Shown one piece after another: positions 1 through 9,919 of a DNA stretch of 64,000 bases. Position 1 is the stretch's first letter. Each line of letters starts with the position of its first letter. The stretch is from assembly GCA_030765055.1 (NCBI GenBank), contig CM060955.1, positions 154,026,006-154,090,005 on the forward strand, in the 5' to 3' direction. The DNA is from Mantis religiosa. Taxonomy: Eukaryota > Arthropoda > Insecta > Mantodea > Mantidae. The translations under genes were made by a program, and so were the position numbers. The notes under the pieces are model-generated. The model ran no database searches. It saw nothing but the letters and a program-made list of their open reading frames with translations, and was not told the origin of the DNA.

Positions 1-85
1 CTACCCCTTATCCCTCTTAGGAATATTGTTCCTCTTCTCATCCAAGCTAACCCTTCTCTCTTGCCTATTGCAGTAATCTACGTAT
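1..85 (-). mobile_element. LINE tail fragment, left piece
   Basis: This stretch matches 24534-24614 closely (shared 'cttatccctcttaggaatat'). There it lies inside the antisense C-terminal part of a non-LTR retrotransposon. The same fragment resumes at 2409, so the two pieces were contiguous before the Gypsy element at 86-2408 inserted. The 4-bp target GTAT is present on both sides (82-85 and 2409-2412). The window edge truncates the fragment. Identity rests on the 24.3-24.8 kb paralogue, whose minus strand shows the zinc-knuckle end of a LINE protein. Confidence 0.6.
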
Positions 86-564
86 TGTCACCCATTTAGG
101 GAAAGGGATGACCGGCGACCGCTGGAAGGAACCCGAGGCAGCTGGGCCACACCCACTCATCAGTCTCTGTCACTAACTGAGGGGGAAGATTAGAGGAAAT
201 GTCACTTGCGCTGGCGGCCACTTCCCTCTCTTCCACGGCCATCTGGAACCTTCGCTTAGAAACTAGAGAAGTCGAGAAAACTGCGATATTTCTATAAAAA
301 GGGGCTGCAGCGAGCGAAGTCTGTCAGTGCTTGACGTGCTAGTGAAGTAGTGCCGTGTCAGTGGAAGAGAAGACTGTGCGACGGAAGAATTTACGTAATT
401 GTGTACGTGCATCGGAACGGTAACGTACGAACTGGTGAATCGTAATTGTGTGCATTACGTAACTCTGTGTAATTGGCAAGTGTTTAACTGTAAGTCGGTG
501 GAAATAAAGAACATTTTTGAGTGGTGAAATTGGACTTTTCATTTCACGAACCCACAAAGTCACA
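86..564 (+). repeat. 5' LTR of Gypsy element
   Basis: Starts TGTCACCC and ends AAGTCACA, giving the usual TG...CA termini. It matches 1930-2408 end to end without indels. It contains a TATA box at 293-300 and an AATAAA at 503-508, so U3, R and U5 can be roughly placed. Its last ~90 bases ('ttcgtgaaat', 'cccacaaagtcaca') recur in the antisense LTR pieces at 9891, 38073 and 48949, which indicates related Gypsy families. Confidence 0.93.
293..300 (+). promoter_or_regulatory. TATA box in 5' LTR
   Basis: TATAAAAA followed by a G-rich start region, 271 bases before the LTR end. The same box is at 2137-2144 in the 3' LTR. It is the likely RNA polymerase II promoter of the element. Confidence 0.7.
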
Positions 565-583
565 CTGGTGTCAGGAAGCGGGA
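565..583 (+). other. Primer-binding-site-like sequence
   Basis: The bases directly after the LTR read 'ctggtgtcaggaagcggga'. This resembles the tRNA-primer sites of Gypsy elements, which commonly begin TGG with a GTGTCAG-like run. The exact tRNA was not determined. A related site follows the LTR at 32434-32821. Confidence 0.6.
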
Positions 584-606
584 AGACAACAGCGATCATT
601 ACAGCC

Positions 607-1473
607 ATGGACGCGGCATTGGAAAATATTTTGGAGAAGATGATAGAAATGAAGGCCGAATTAACAGAGAAGACGGAAGCGGCAAGTAACAACCTGGCTG
701 CGAAGATGGAAGCGGCAAACAACAACTTAGCCACGACAATGACCGCAAAGATGGCCGAACTGACAAAGGAGATGAGGGAGGCGAACGAGTACCTCGCCGC
801 CAAGTTTGAGGAACGTTTGGCCGGCGTGAGGGATGACGTCATGAATCTGGGCAAGCGGGTGGGTCAAGTAGACGACCGCCTTAATGATTTAGAGGAAAAG
901 GCCGACAACATCGCAAAACCCTTCACCCGCCTGACGGAGGAACACTGGCCTTATGTGTGGACAGAGGACGCCGACAACGCTTTCCAGCACCTAAAGGAGA
1001 CCCTGTGCAGTGCTCCAATTTTGGGTTTCCCACAACCGGGTGGCGCCTTCATTGTGGACACCGACGATAGCGACCATTGCATTGGAGGTGTCCTATCGCA
1101 GATCCAGGACGGCCATGAGCGGGTGATAGCCTACTACAGGAAGACGCTATTCAAGGCAGAGAATAACTACTGCGTCACCCGACGAGAATTATTGGCGGTA
1201 GTAAAGACCTTGGAGCACTTCCATAAGTACCTGTACGGTCAGCCATTCCACCTGAGGACTGACCATTCCGCCCTAACCTGGCTATTGAGCTTTAAGAACC
1301 TGGAAGGCCAGACGGCACGTTGGGTCCAGAGGCTGCAGGAGTACGACTTCACCTCGGAACATCGTAGAGGGAAGAGCCACGGTAACGCAGACGCCATGTC
1401 CCGAAGACCCTGCCCAGTAGAGTGCGGCCAGTGCACAAGAGTGGAAGCGAAGGAGCGTGCCGCAGCAGTCTGA
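607..1473 (+). pseudogene. Gypsy Gag N-terminus fused in frame to RNase H
   Basis: A 289-codon reading frame from ATG at 607 to TGA at 1471-1473. Codons in the same frame are open further upstream into the LTR, but 607 is the first sensible start after the priming site. Residues 1 to ~100 are a charged, heptad-rich coiled coil (repeated 'NNLA..M.A' pattern), as expected for a Gag N-terminus. From about residue 100 the sequence switches to the end of Gypsy reverse transcriptase and its RNase H. Visible RNase H motifs are FIVDTDDSD near 149, RRELLAVV near 192, RTDHSAL near 217 and NADAMSRR near 257. A deletion joined gag to pol without breaking the frame and removed protease and the RT palm and fingers. 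The normal pol frame would continue into integrase after the TGA. Confidence 0.85.
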
Positions 1474-1918
1474 GTAGTTGTGGCAGTGCCTTCGGACGGC
1501 TGGGATAGCGCAGGCCTGAGGAGGGAGCAGCTGGCGGACGCAGACTTGGGGCCACTCTTGAGGGAAGTGGAGGCAGGGACAAGACCAACCTGGGAGGACA
1601 TCGCACCAAGGGGCGCCACCTACAAGTCGTACTGGGCCCAACGGGACTCGCTGAAGACCAGAGAGGGCGTGCTGTTCCGGGTATGGGAGTCACCCGATGG
1701 GAAGGCGCAGAGAGAACAGTTGGTACTTCCCCGGAGTAAGGTCCCGGAAGTCTTGGAGGAGGTGCACGCCGGTACTTCAGGAGGACACCTGGGAGCGAAC
1801 CGACCGATTCACAAACTACGGCAGCGCTACCACTGGCTGAGACTCCGAGCAGATGCTGGTGGTGCACCTGGACCGCCTGGCACGCTACGATGGTACTGTT
1901 GGGGACGACCAGCTTTGA
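1474..1918 (+). pseudogene. Gypsy integrase remnant (N-terminus joined to C-terminus)
   Basis: The frame that ends at TGA 1471 stays open downstream of it to about 1850. It encodes the linker and the first half of the integrase zinc-binding (HHCC) domain, ending in GGHLGANRPIHKLRQRYHW with only the His pair kept. At about 1850 the sequence jumps to the very end of pol in another frame (1853-1918, MLVVHLDRLARYDGT, stop TGA). The catalytic DDE core is therefore absent. The same C-terminal motif occurs antisense at 49.4 kb in another element, which supports the identification. Confidence 0.8.
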
Positions 1919-1929
1919 GGAGGGAGCAG
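1914..1929 (+). other. Polypurine tract before 3' LTR
   Basis: The run 'gaggagggagcag' ends exactly at the 3' LTR start, the expected place for the plus-strand primer. A similar run (gtagggagcagtg on the minus strand) abuts the LTR at 49365. Confidence 0.7.
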
Positions 1930-2408
1930 TATCACCCAATTAGGGAAAGGGATGACCGGCGACCGCTGGAAGGAACCCGAGGCAGCTGGGCCACACCCAC
2001 TCATCAGTCTCTGTCACTAACTGAGGGGGAAGATTAGAGGAAATGTCACTTGCGCTGGCGGCCCCTTCCCTCTCTTCCACGGCCATCTGGAACCTTCGCT
2101 TGGAAACTAGAGAAGTCGAGAAAACGGCGATATTGCTATAAAAAGGGGCTGCAGCGAGCGAAGTCTGTCAGTGCTTGACGTACTAGTGAAGTAGCGCCGT
2201 GTTAGTGGAAGAGAAGACTGTGCGACGGAAGAATTTACGTAATTGCGTACGTGCATCGGAACGGTAACGTACGAACTGGTGAATCGTAATTGTGTGCATT
2301 ACGTAATTTTGTGTAATTGGCAAGTGTTTAACTGTAAGTCGGTGGAAATAAAGAACATTTCTGAGTGGTGAAATTGGACTTTTCATTTCACGAACCCACA
2401 AAGTCACA
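1930..2408 (+). repeat. 3' LTR of Gypsy element
   Basis: 479 bp, aligned without gaps to 86-564. It starts TATCACCC where the 5' LTR starts TGTCACCC, so the first dinucleotide has decayed. It contains TATA at 2137-2144 and AATAAA at 2347-2352, and ends at 2408 before the GTAT target duplicate. Confidence 0.93.
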
Positions 2409-2660
2409 GTATGCTTCTCGTTCCCAATTTCTTTTTATTTGTTTGTAAAATTGTAATTATTTTATATTTTCTATAGTTCCGTATTTTTCCTGCATTTCTA
2501 TGTGTTCTATTCTGCATTTTACCAATTTTCCCACACCGTTTGTATTCCTTTCCTCTATTCTCCAATTATCTCCCATTTCTACTTTTTCCATAATTCCTCC
2601 TTCCGCTGCCCACCAACTATTTGAGTTTTCTAATCCTTTCTGCAGTAACAAGATATATAA
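2409..2660 (-). mobile_element. LINE C-terminal fragment, right piece
   Basis: Continuation of the 1-85 fragment. The minus strand is open across 2457-2651 and matches the minus-strand coding segment around 24616-24815. It encodes a Lys/Glu-rich stretch upstream of the zinc-knuckle end seen in the 24.3 kb copy. The right edge is uncertain because both copies continue into the same AT-rich flank, so the LINE was present before the block duplicated. Confidence 0.5.
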
Positions 2661-3720
2661 AATAATTCTTTTTTATTATTATAGTGTTCTAAACTTAAAC
2701 CAACTGCTATCCAGTAAATATTAGTATGATATAAAAGTAAATAAAAAATAAGATTAACTATTAAATAAACTATTAATTAACTGCTGAAAAGGTTAACTAT
2801 CAAAGTAATCTATGAAAACTTTAAAATGAATCTATTAGCAAAGAAGGCAAGAAATGAGAGTAAATTTCTGGAAATATGACATATGTGAGTCAAGAAAATA
2901 ATAAGAGGATAAGGAAATATCTGCAAGATATTCTTAAGTTAACAGTATCTTTCTTACTACTGAACAATGGTATGATCCATATTGTAGTTGTGGAGAGATG
3001 TGGTAATTATTTCTTATATTAATAGCAAAGAAAAGTTCAAATTAATACAACTATTAATTATTATAGAAAGAATAATCACATGTAGTTATTAAAATTACAA
3101 ATATTGTAAGCTACAAATTTAAAATAATTTATAGAAATATTATAAAACACATTAAAAACCGAAGATAAGCCGAAAAATTCAAGAATCCCAAATCTCTTAC
3201 AGTTTACCAACTATACAAAGGTCATCCAAAATAAAGAGCACCACAGAGATTACTGTCAAACTGTACATTTGTTATAAAATATCTCACACATACCGTATAC
3301 CAAACAAAATTTCTATAAAATCAAACATTTATAAAAACGTCCCATGTAGCTGATGCATGGAGTGGGGCACTTTCTTACTTAAAATGTTTAAATATTTTAA
3401 ACACTTAAAAATATTTTAAACATTTAAAATATTAGTATAATTACATAAAATCAGCTTTTAAAAATTCAAGATATTTCAAAATATTTTCAATTAAGGGTTA
3501 TTGTGCTATTTCCATATTTTCTTCAAAATCCTCCTTTGTGATACTTGAACAACACTGAACATTTGTATTACTTTCGTATTTACCTGACATTTCAGCTTTA
3601 AATTTTGAGAAAAAGCTATCGTTTACCTCCAGGTGATCCCAAAGTATAAATCTGCAGTGCAATTTTTACAATTTCTCTTCTTATGTAATACTTAACACTA
3701 AAAAGAGAACGTCACAGAAA
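2661..3720. repeat. AT-rich duplicated block, no gene
   Basis: No coding potential. It matches 24816-25816 throughout (for example 'aagtaatctatgaaaact' and 'catggagtggggcac'-like). An inverted copy of roughly 3200-3370 lies at 61319-61500. The right end ('ctcaggtgatcc...aatttt') leads into the first array core. Confidence 0.7.
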
Positions 3721-4686
3721 AAACCGGTACAAAGCTGCAGTTCAAGTGTCCCGCGTGTAGCTGTGACTACAGCGACACACAGTGGAAGACTCATGAAACG
3801 CGAAGTAGACACAGGATGTTATAGATGTCACGTAAGTTGTAATTGCTATGTTTATAATAATATTTCTTTGCTATTAAGTATCTTATACAGAACATTAGAA
3901 CTGCAGCTCTTTTTTGGATTTATATTATGTAGCAAATGTGAACAATAATAAATTGCCGCTATACGACATGCAGTAATCATATTCACCAACAAGAAATATT
4001 GTGTTTTAGCACAAAAGTCTGTAAAATACTGTATAAGTTCCAAAATTTGAGTTGTTTTCCTGTATATTCTATTTGAATGCTTAGGACGTTTTCTAACTTA
4101 TTTATGAGTAAAACTAGCGTTCTATAAATACAGCACAGATAATTCTGATGAATGTATTATGCAACTGTGGTCTTTAGACGCAGAAGAGCTCTATACATCT
4201 ACGACGATCTTTCACATACTTCTATCGTTTACAAATAATATAATCTATTTGGCAGTGGACATTCGTACCATGAGAGGCATTCTGGTTTTGTCTTTACTTT
4301 ATTGCAGAGGCGCTGAAAATGCCATTGAATTTTCAAGTTTATATGTCATAAAGGAATCTCAAGTAACAGATACTTAAATAAAACATAGTCTTCGTTTAAA
4401 TAAACTTTGTACACAGCTGACGCTTAAATAAGATGCTTGAACTTTCAACAGCGTCTATAAAGAACTAAAGAAGAAGAAATCCACGTAGACCTTGAGCTAT
4501 AGACAAATACTTCAATGCTGGCCGCTACCTGTAACCTGGAAATTTGGTTAACCTTGTGTGGCATCACATAAAAATTCATGACCACCTCTAATTTAGTATA
4601 GGTATTGATAAATTCAAACAAATAACAAGCAATATCAATGAATTGGTTCACACCACGAAAATAAAAATGTATTTAACAAACTGTTC

Positions 4687-4853
4687 AGTGGTCTACCGGG
4701 AAACATATGAGTCAGTTGGAGAATTTAATATCAGGTCGGCATGTTGGCCATAGTAGCTCAGTGGTTTAGAGAAACCGCATGGAGGGCGGCAGATCTGAGT
4801 TTCATATCTCGGCTATACCACTGAATTTTTTCCGTCTGGCCCTACTCATTCAA
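4687..4853 (+). repeat. tRNA-derived SINE (family B)
   Basis: 'ggccatagtagctcagtgg' is a good polymerase III A-box region, and a B-box-like site follows about 50 bases later (decayed here, 'gagtttcatatctc'). The element starts near 'accgggaaacatatgagtcag' and ends near 'tggccctactcattcaaa'. Other copies are at 18.0, 18.5, 28.8 and 42.0 kb. It does not fold as a real tRNA because the acceptor ends do not pair. Confidence 0.7.
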
Positions 4854-5349
4854 AGCTGCAGTTTTTTTTGTATACTAGAAACAATATAGATCGACAAGAA
4901 ATATTGTGCTTTTTGAAAACAGAAGTCCGCGAAAACCTTTATAAGATCCGATAATTCAACGTTTGATGTTTTTCCATCCAAATCTGGTTCATCAACTCAA
5001 ATTATATGTGAATAACTATAGCTACCACCTCGTTAACCTAAAAATAAATCTAGCATTCCAATTTATATGATTAGTATTTTAATAGATACATGCAAGCTCT
5101 CTTTGTGTAATAATTAATAAACTGTAGTAACTATTAGTTTTCTTTCTTATCAGTAGAAGGATGAATTAACACATATCTCAAAAACTACAACATGGATCAG
5201 CCCTTTGTAAGGGAGTTAATGAGACCTTAAAATTATCTTGTAGATCTTTCTCTCTCTTCTTAGATCTTTCTAGATACACACATATCTCGAAGATCCACCA
5301 ATTTACTATCATTAGGGTAAGTAGTAAGGTAAGTCCAAAATTTTATGCC

Positions 5350-5435
5350 TTATTTATTTACGTCCTGCAACAATTAGTCATATCTGACGATGCCACGAGT
5401 GAAATAATGCTCAAATAAACCGAGACAATGTGAAT
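5350..5435 (-). repeat. SINE family A tail-like segment
   Basis: 'tttacgtcctgcaac' through 'gaaataatgctcaaataaa' matches the antisense tail of the SINE at 50.19 kb and 33.1 kb, but the tRNA-like head is missing. Equivalent headless copies are at about 10625, 19205, 29405, 47030, 59655 and 62212. In most of these the segment sits at the same place in the array unit. Confidence 0.55.
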
Positions 5436-6145
5436 CTAAAGTCTTTGAGAAGAGAAATTAAAATGGGTCACGGCAAACTTCAAATATCCATTCTCTTGGC
5501 AAATCATTTTTCTTGGTTCAGTCCACTTAGGCTGAGATTGCTTTGATTTGATAGCCACGACCTATACCTATATGGATCTGGTATTACACATTCAACATTT
5601 TCGAAGAAGTTTATAATTAAGGGATATTGTCTTATTTCGAATTTTTTTTAGCTCCTGGTGATACCAAAATATATATTTACACTGCAACCTTGACATTTAA
5701 TTTATAAGTGGGATGCAACTTCTGCTCTACCTACTATGTACTAAAAGGAACGTACCACGAACAAAACCGTTACAAACCTGCAGTTTAAATGCTCCGCGTG
5801 TTTCCTGAGTAGCTCTGACGGCAGCGACACACAGTGGAAGACCCGTGCAACGCAATGTACACGAAGGAAGCAATAGATTTTGCGAAAGTTGTAATTGCTA
5901 TATGTATATCGATTTGACGAAATCCTAGTTTTCATCTATATAAGAAGACGCTGTCTACTTCCAACAGTATCTAGAAACAATTAAAGAAGAAGGAGATGTG
6001 CAACTTGAGCAGTTCAAATTTCCCGCGTGTTTCGTGAATAGCAGTGACTGCAGCGGCACAGAGTGGAAGTCTTATGGAACATGAAGTACGCCTAGGTACT
6101 GATAGATGACGCACAAGCTTTAATTGCTGTGTATATATCAATATG

Positions 6146-7607
6146 GTGGCCGTATTTTTTCGGCATTTTAAAGACAAGAAATATTCAAGTACTATTTATA
6201 ATTTATTAAAGGATTGTTGTTCCAATAGAGAAGTATTCATTGGTGGATTAAATTTTGAAACTAGGAAGAAGTTAACCAAGGGTTGCCCTCAGGGTTCTAT
6301 CTTTGGGCCCCTTTTTTGGGATATTTTATCAGAAGATTTATTAGAACTACTGGAAAGAGATCATAAGGTTTGGATGTAATAGCGTATGCTGATGACATAG
6401 TCATAATGATGGATGGACAGAGCAGACTAGAGCTAGAAAATAAAGCAAGAGAAGTTACAAATACATTATCAAATTGGTGTTTCAGAACAAAACTAAAAAT
6501 TGCACCAAACAAGTCAAATTATGTGCTTTTTAAGGGAAATTTAAAGCGGGATCCTACAGTGAAGATAAATAATCAGAACATTACACGGGAAAAAGAGATG
6601 AGATATTTGGGTATCATGATAGATGAAAAATTTCATTTCAGAAAACACACGGAGTATATTAGGCAGAAAACAGAGAAAATAGTGCTAAATCTAGCAAGAA
6701 TAACCAATTTAAATTTTGTACTTCCATTGCATAACATACAGATATATCATAACACCATTTTTGCTTCAATTATGACGTATGCGGCAGCAGTTTGGGCAGA
6801 AAGGATGGATGATGTGCAAATAGGAAGATTGTTGAGAAGAACGCAAAGAAAAGTATTATTACGTCTGACAGGAGCTGTAAAAACAACACCAACTATGGCA
6901 TTGCTAGTAACAACGGCCATTTGGCCGATTGATTTATTAATAAGATTGAAGGGCGCAAAATTTTGGGCGAAAAAAGGAAACTTAGAAAAAGTTTATAATA
7001 TAACTGGAGTCAGAACAAACAAATCTTGGGTGATTAAAATAGTTTAAAAGATAAATGGCAAAAAGAATGGACAGAAAGTCTAGAAGGTAGAAGAGTGTTT
7101 GAAATTTTTCAGAACATCAAAGAGAGACTGAAATTCAATTTTATTCAACCAACAAAAGGATTTATACATTATATAACAGGACACGGACCTTATAAGACCT
7201 ATTGGAAGAAAATCAATAAAACTGAAAATGATATATGTGAATTATGTAACAAACAAGATAATCCTGAACATGTAGTATTTGAATGTGGAAGATATGCAGT
7301 TCACCAACAAGAAGAGAGGCATGCGCTAGCAGGATATATCGTATATGACATAATTCGAGATCAACAATTGGTAAATAAATTACAAGTTTTGACTAACTTT
7401 GTAAGTAAGAAAGCATGGGAGGTAAAAATATTCAAAGGAGAAAGAGTTGATAATAGGCGAAGAATAGTACAAGATCCAAGAAGGAGTTCTAGAATACAAA
7501 ATAGGATAAGACGGGAAGAATTATCGAATAATCTAACAATGGAGTTGACTGCATGGGCGGCGGAGGGAAAGAGTGATGGCAGAGGCCATGGTGGACTACA
7601 GAATTAG
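6146..7607 (+). pseudogene. LINE reverse transcriptase, C-terminal half
   Basis: Three overlapping frames form one broken protein. 6146-6369 carries the RT motif LTKGCPQGS...GPLFWDIL. 6373-7047 carries the active-site box AYADDIVIM, the thumb, and the connecting region. 7095-7607 carries the end, with CELC...EHVVFEC, a CCHC zinc knuckle typical of R1/I-type LINE C-termini. Frame changes occur near 6369 and between ~7040 and 7095. The fingers part of RT and any endonuclease are absent through 5' truncation. Reading is otherwise long and open, so decay is moderate. The protein would have copied element RNA at a nicked chromosomal target. Confidence 0.85.
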
Positions 7608-7800
7608 TAGATTTAGATATAGATTTAGGAAATAAGGATTTTGTAATTTTTATAGTTGTTTTCTTTTGTTTTTTGCTTTTTTGTGTTTATTTCTGTTATT
7701 TTATTTCATTTTATTTTTGTAGAGTAGTTTTCTGAGAGATTTTTATAATTATAACATTTGTAAGGATTTTATGGAAAAATAAAGAGAAAATTTGGATATA

Positions 7801-7832
7801 TGCCCCGGTATAGTTGTCTAGGTGCCGGGGTA
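7801..7832 (+). other. 3'-terminal hairpin of LINE
   Basis: 'tgccccggta' and 'ggtgccgggg' give a CCCCGG/CCGGGG stem with a roughly 18-base loop, about 25 bases from the element's 3' end. In some LINEs a 3' stem-loop is what the reverse transcriptase recognises; that role here is inference. Confidence 0.6.
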
Positions 7833-7854
7833 GAATATTCAGATCTTATTTATT

Positions 7855-8379
7855 TATATATCATTTATATCTTAGGTATTAAGAGTATTTTAGAAACATT
7901 AGAGTAGTGATGTTTAGTTTTGGTTCAAACCATGTTCTAACTGTGAGAGATAGATATTTGTAAGTATATTATATATACAAATAAACACAGACCGAAAAGA
8001 CGTATTGTATTTTTGAATCAAAGTCTTCTAAGTCTTATTTAAGCCCCATAATTCCAGCAATTTTGACATTATTTATTCCAAATCAGAATTACTACGTTTG
8101 AAATTACAACATATTTGCTACTAACGATTGGAAAATTCAGAGACATCCCGCTTCTTATTCTAATTTATAATGCAAAACATGTACAGATGGGTACGCATTA
8201 CTAAACTTTCACAAGAATTTTCGGAAATTCCTGTTGATTAACATATTTGTAACATTTTAGTAAATTAGCATTGTAGCAGCAATATCTGTCTTATACAGTT
8301 GATCTCCTGACATACATACATTCTGAGTGTTTGAACTAGTTACTATTGTGTATACCGTGCTTCTACTATTAGTGCCCTC
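7855..8379 (+). repeat. Array unit continuation, no gene
   Basis: Resumes the array unit interrupted by the LINE ('cttaggtattaagagtattt', 'agtcttctaagtcttattta'). It matches 20700-21100 and 33970-34330. No coding potential was seen. Confidence 0.7.
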
Positions 8380-9919
8380 GTAATACCAATTTTTTAGGTG
8401 ATAAGTCATTTTTCTTTCCCATAACCCCATATTTCCTTTAACATTAAATCTCACAGGTTCCTAGTCTTGCACTGCACCCATAAAACTTTAAAAGCATTGG
8501 TATAATACAGAAGAAGTCTATTGACAAAATAAAGCCAAGAATTGTAAAGATAAACCTTTGAAATATCGAATTAATTTGCATGGGCACATAATAAACACCA
8601 CAAATACACACAATAAATATACTCTTATGACAGCTGACAGTCAACTTCGCAGTTGTACCAGCATATGCTTACAAAACATCCCTCAAATCATCATAAAATA
8701 TCCCTGAATGATTCTTATGTATCATTCAATCATTGTTACATCCAAAGTTGTCATTAATTCAGAGTTAGGCAAAAAATAAGTTCATTTTTATGACTGAAAT
8801 TCAGCTTAGTGTAATAATTTAGCCACCTCTGTAAGGTTTTTTGTGCAATTTACGACCTCCAACGTTGAGTCATATTGTACAGTGAATGAATTGGGTCCAT
8901 GGAGCTTAGTGTTACCCGACATTTATCTTGAAGGATAAGGGAAAACGTTATCCAGGTAACTCACCCTGACCGAGATTCTAACACGGGTCCTCTGTAAGTT
9001 ACTAAACATTATCAATTCGGTGGAAAAAAGCAATAGATATATTTTCATCGATTCAAAGTGTCAAACGATTTCTTACAATCTGATTGGTTAAAGGTTACAT
9101 TATCTTTAAGAATTATATTCTAATAAAACTGCTTAGTAATTGACAGAATACCTAACCAATGAAGACACTCGCTAATTAAGGTGATATGTAAAGGAAAAGC
9201 GGACCTAGCGAACACAAAGAAGTACAGAGACTTAGCACTAGATAATACTCAGTACAAGATACTCTCGAAATTAATAATAAGCGATCACAAGACTGTGTAT
9301 TCACAGCTTCCACCATTGGATATGCAGAAAGGAGTCTTATCACGACACAAGCCAAGGTGTATATGTGAATTGTGCTGGCAAACCTCTAAAACATTAACAC
9401 ATAGAACTATATACAAAAAGGCTGAGAACAATTGCAGTTTATGAAACCGAAAATAATCATATAACAATGAATATTAATGTGCCTTCTAAGTTTATATCTT
9501 CCAAAAGACACAGTAAAGGAAGTTGACACAAAGTTGACTGAAGAAACATTCGAAGCTTATTGCAAGAATGATGGATATTTAAAATACATAGGAACTTAAT
9601 AAAAGTAGTGTAAACTGACGTTAAATTTATAACAAGTCAAACTATCTTAGTTACAGGACAAATACTTCCAGATACGATGTGACGTATAACACGTCAGGTC
9701 ATTCAGTAAAACTTGTCGTAACAAAACAGTCTGTATTAACTGTAGTCATGAGACATTGATAAAATAAACTGTGTAAATTGTGATTTAGAGCTGCCAGCAG
9801 GAAACGTATCATATATGTTTTTGAATCAAAATGTTGATAAACTGAGAGTTGCAGCCCATGTATGTTTAAGAACGAGGAACTCTATCGTAATGTGACTTTG
9901 GGTGTTCGTAGAATTAAAA
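8380..9919. repeat. Duplicated block (copy of 36565-38105)
   Basis: High similarity to 36565-38105 along its whole length, with the same internal SINE. The part from about 9050 to 9840 also matches 52975-53420 and, inverted, 56950-57250. The last 29 bases (9891-9919, 'tgtgactttgggtg...') are the start of an antisense Gypsy LTR. In the other copy that LTR continues; here it stops abruptly at 9919, which marks a rearrangement breakpoint. No gene. Confidence 0.75.
8846..8994 (-). repeat. tRNA-derived SINE (family A), decayed
   Basis: Antisense SINE: tail 'acctccaacgttgagtcat', body 'gttacccgacatttatctt', and a degenerate B-box region 'gaccgagattctaacacggg'. The head with the A box is lost. A paralogue is at 37018-37165 and the best-preserved antisense copy at 33131-33297. 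Confidence 0.7.

Larger units (their letters stand above)
86..2408 (+). mobile_element. Ty3/Gypsy LTR retrotransposon, internally deleted
   Basis: A complete insertion of 2323 bp: LTR (86-564), primer-binding-like site, coding remnant, purine-rich tract, LTR (1930-2408), flanked by a 4-bp duplication GTAT. The LTRs are equal in length (479 bp) and differ at about a dozen positions, so the insertion is neither brand new nor ancient. A full Gypsy element has about 4-5 kb of internal sequence; this one has 1365 bp. Two deletions are evident: one removes most of gag, protease and reverse transcriptase, the other removes the integrase core. The element cannot encode its own mobilisation, but it keeps the cis signals (LTRs, priming sites) that would allow trans-mobilisation. 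The paralogous site near 24614 lacks the element. Confidence 0.93.
3721..6144 (+). repeat. Long-period array, copies 1-3
   Basis: Contains three copies of the array core, at about 3721-3850, 5764-5904 and 5998-6131, all on the + strand. Each core has 'ctgcagttcaaatgtcccgcg'-type sequence, then a gactacagcgacac-like centre, then a 'gttgtaattgctatg' end. Between them is the 'agcgtctataaagaactaaag' segment (4450) that recurs at 17670, 28420 and 41605. The block from 3763 to ~5990 is paralogous to 27631-30060. I see no gene. A 61-codon + frame at 3763-3948 is conserved in position at 15377 and 27631 but resembles no family I know. Confidence 0.75.
6145..7854 (+). mobile_element. 5'-truncated non-LTR retrotransposon (R1/I-like)
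   Basis: Inserted in the array unit between 'tatatatcaatat' (6132-6144) and its repeat 'tatatatcatttat' (7855-7868), an approximate 13-14 bp target duplication. The uninterrupted array reads 'tatatatcaatatgtctta' at this point, for example at 36.28 kb. The element keeps the second half of reverse transcriptase, a C-terminal zinc knuckle and a 3' untranslated region of about 245 bp. It has no poly(A) tail; instead a GC-rich hairpin lies near the 3' end. Clade assignment is by motif pattern only. Confidence 0.85.

Noticed and set aside
339..854. Long minus-strand frames inside the Gypsy LTRs and coding part (also 1239-1939)
   Set aside because: Antisense shadows of the LTR and pol; the 3' LTR shows the same shadow without any gene.
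4741..4810. Possible functional tRNA genes at the 'tagctcagtgg' sites
   Set aside because: A and B boxes are present, but acceptor ends do not pair, the same leader and tail recur, and the copies are decayed. They are SINEs.
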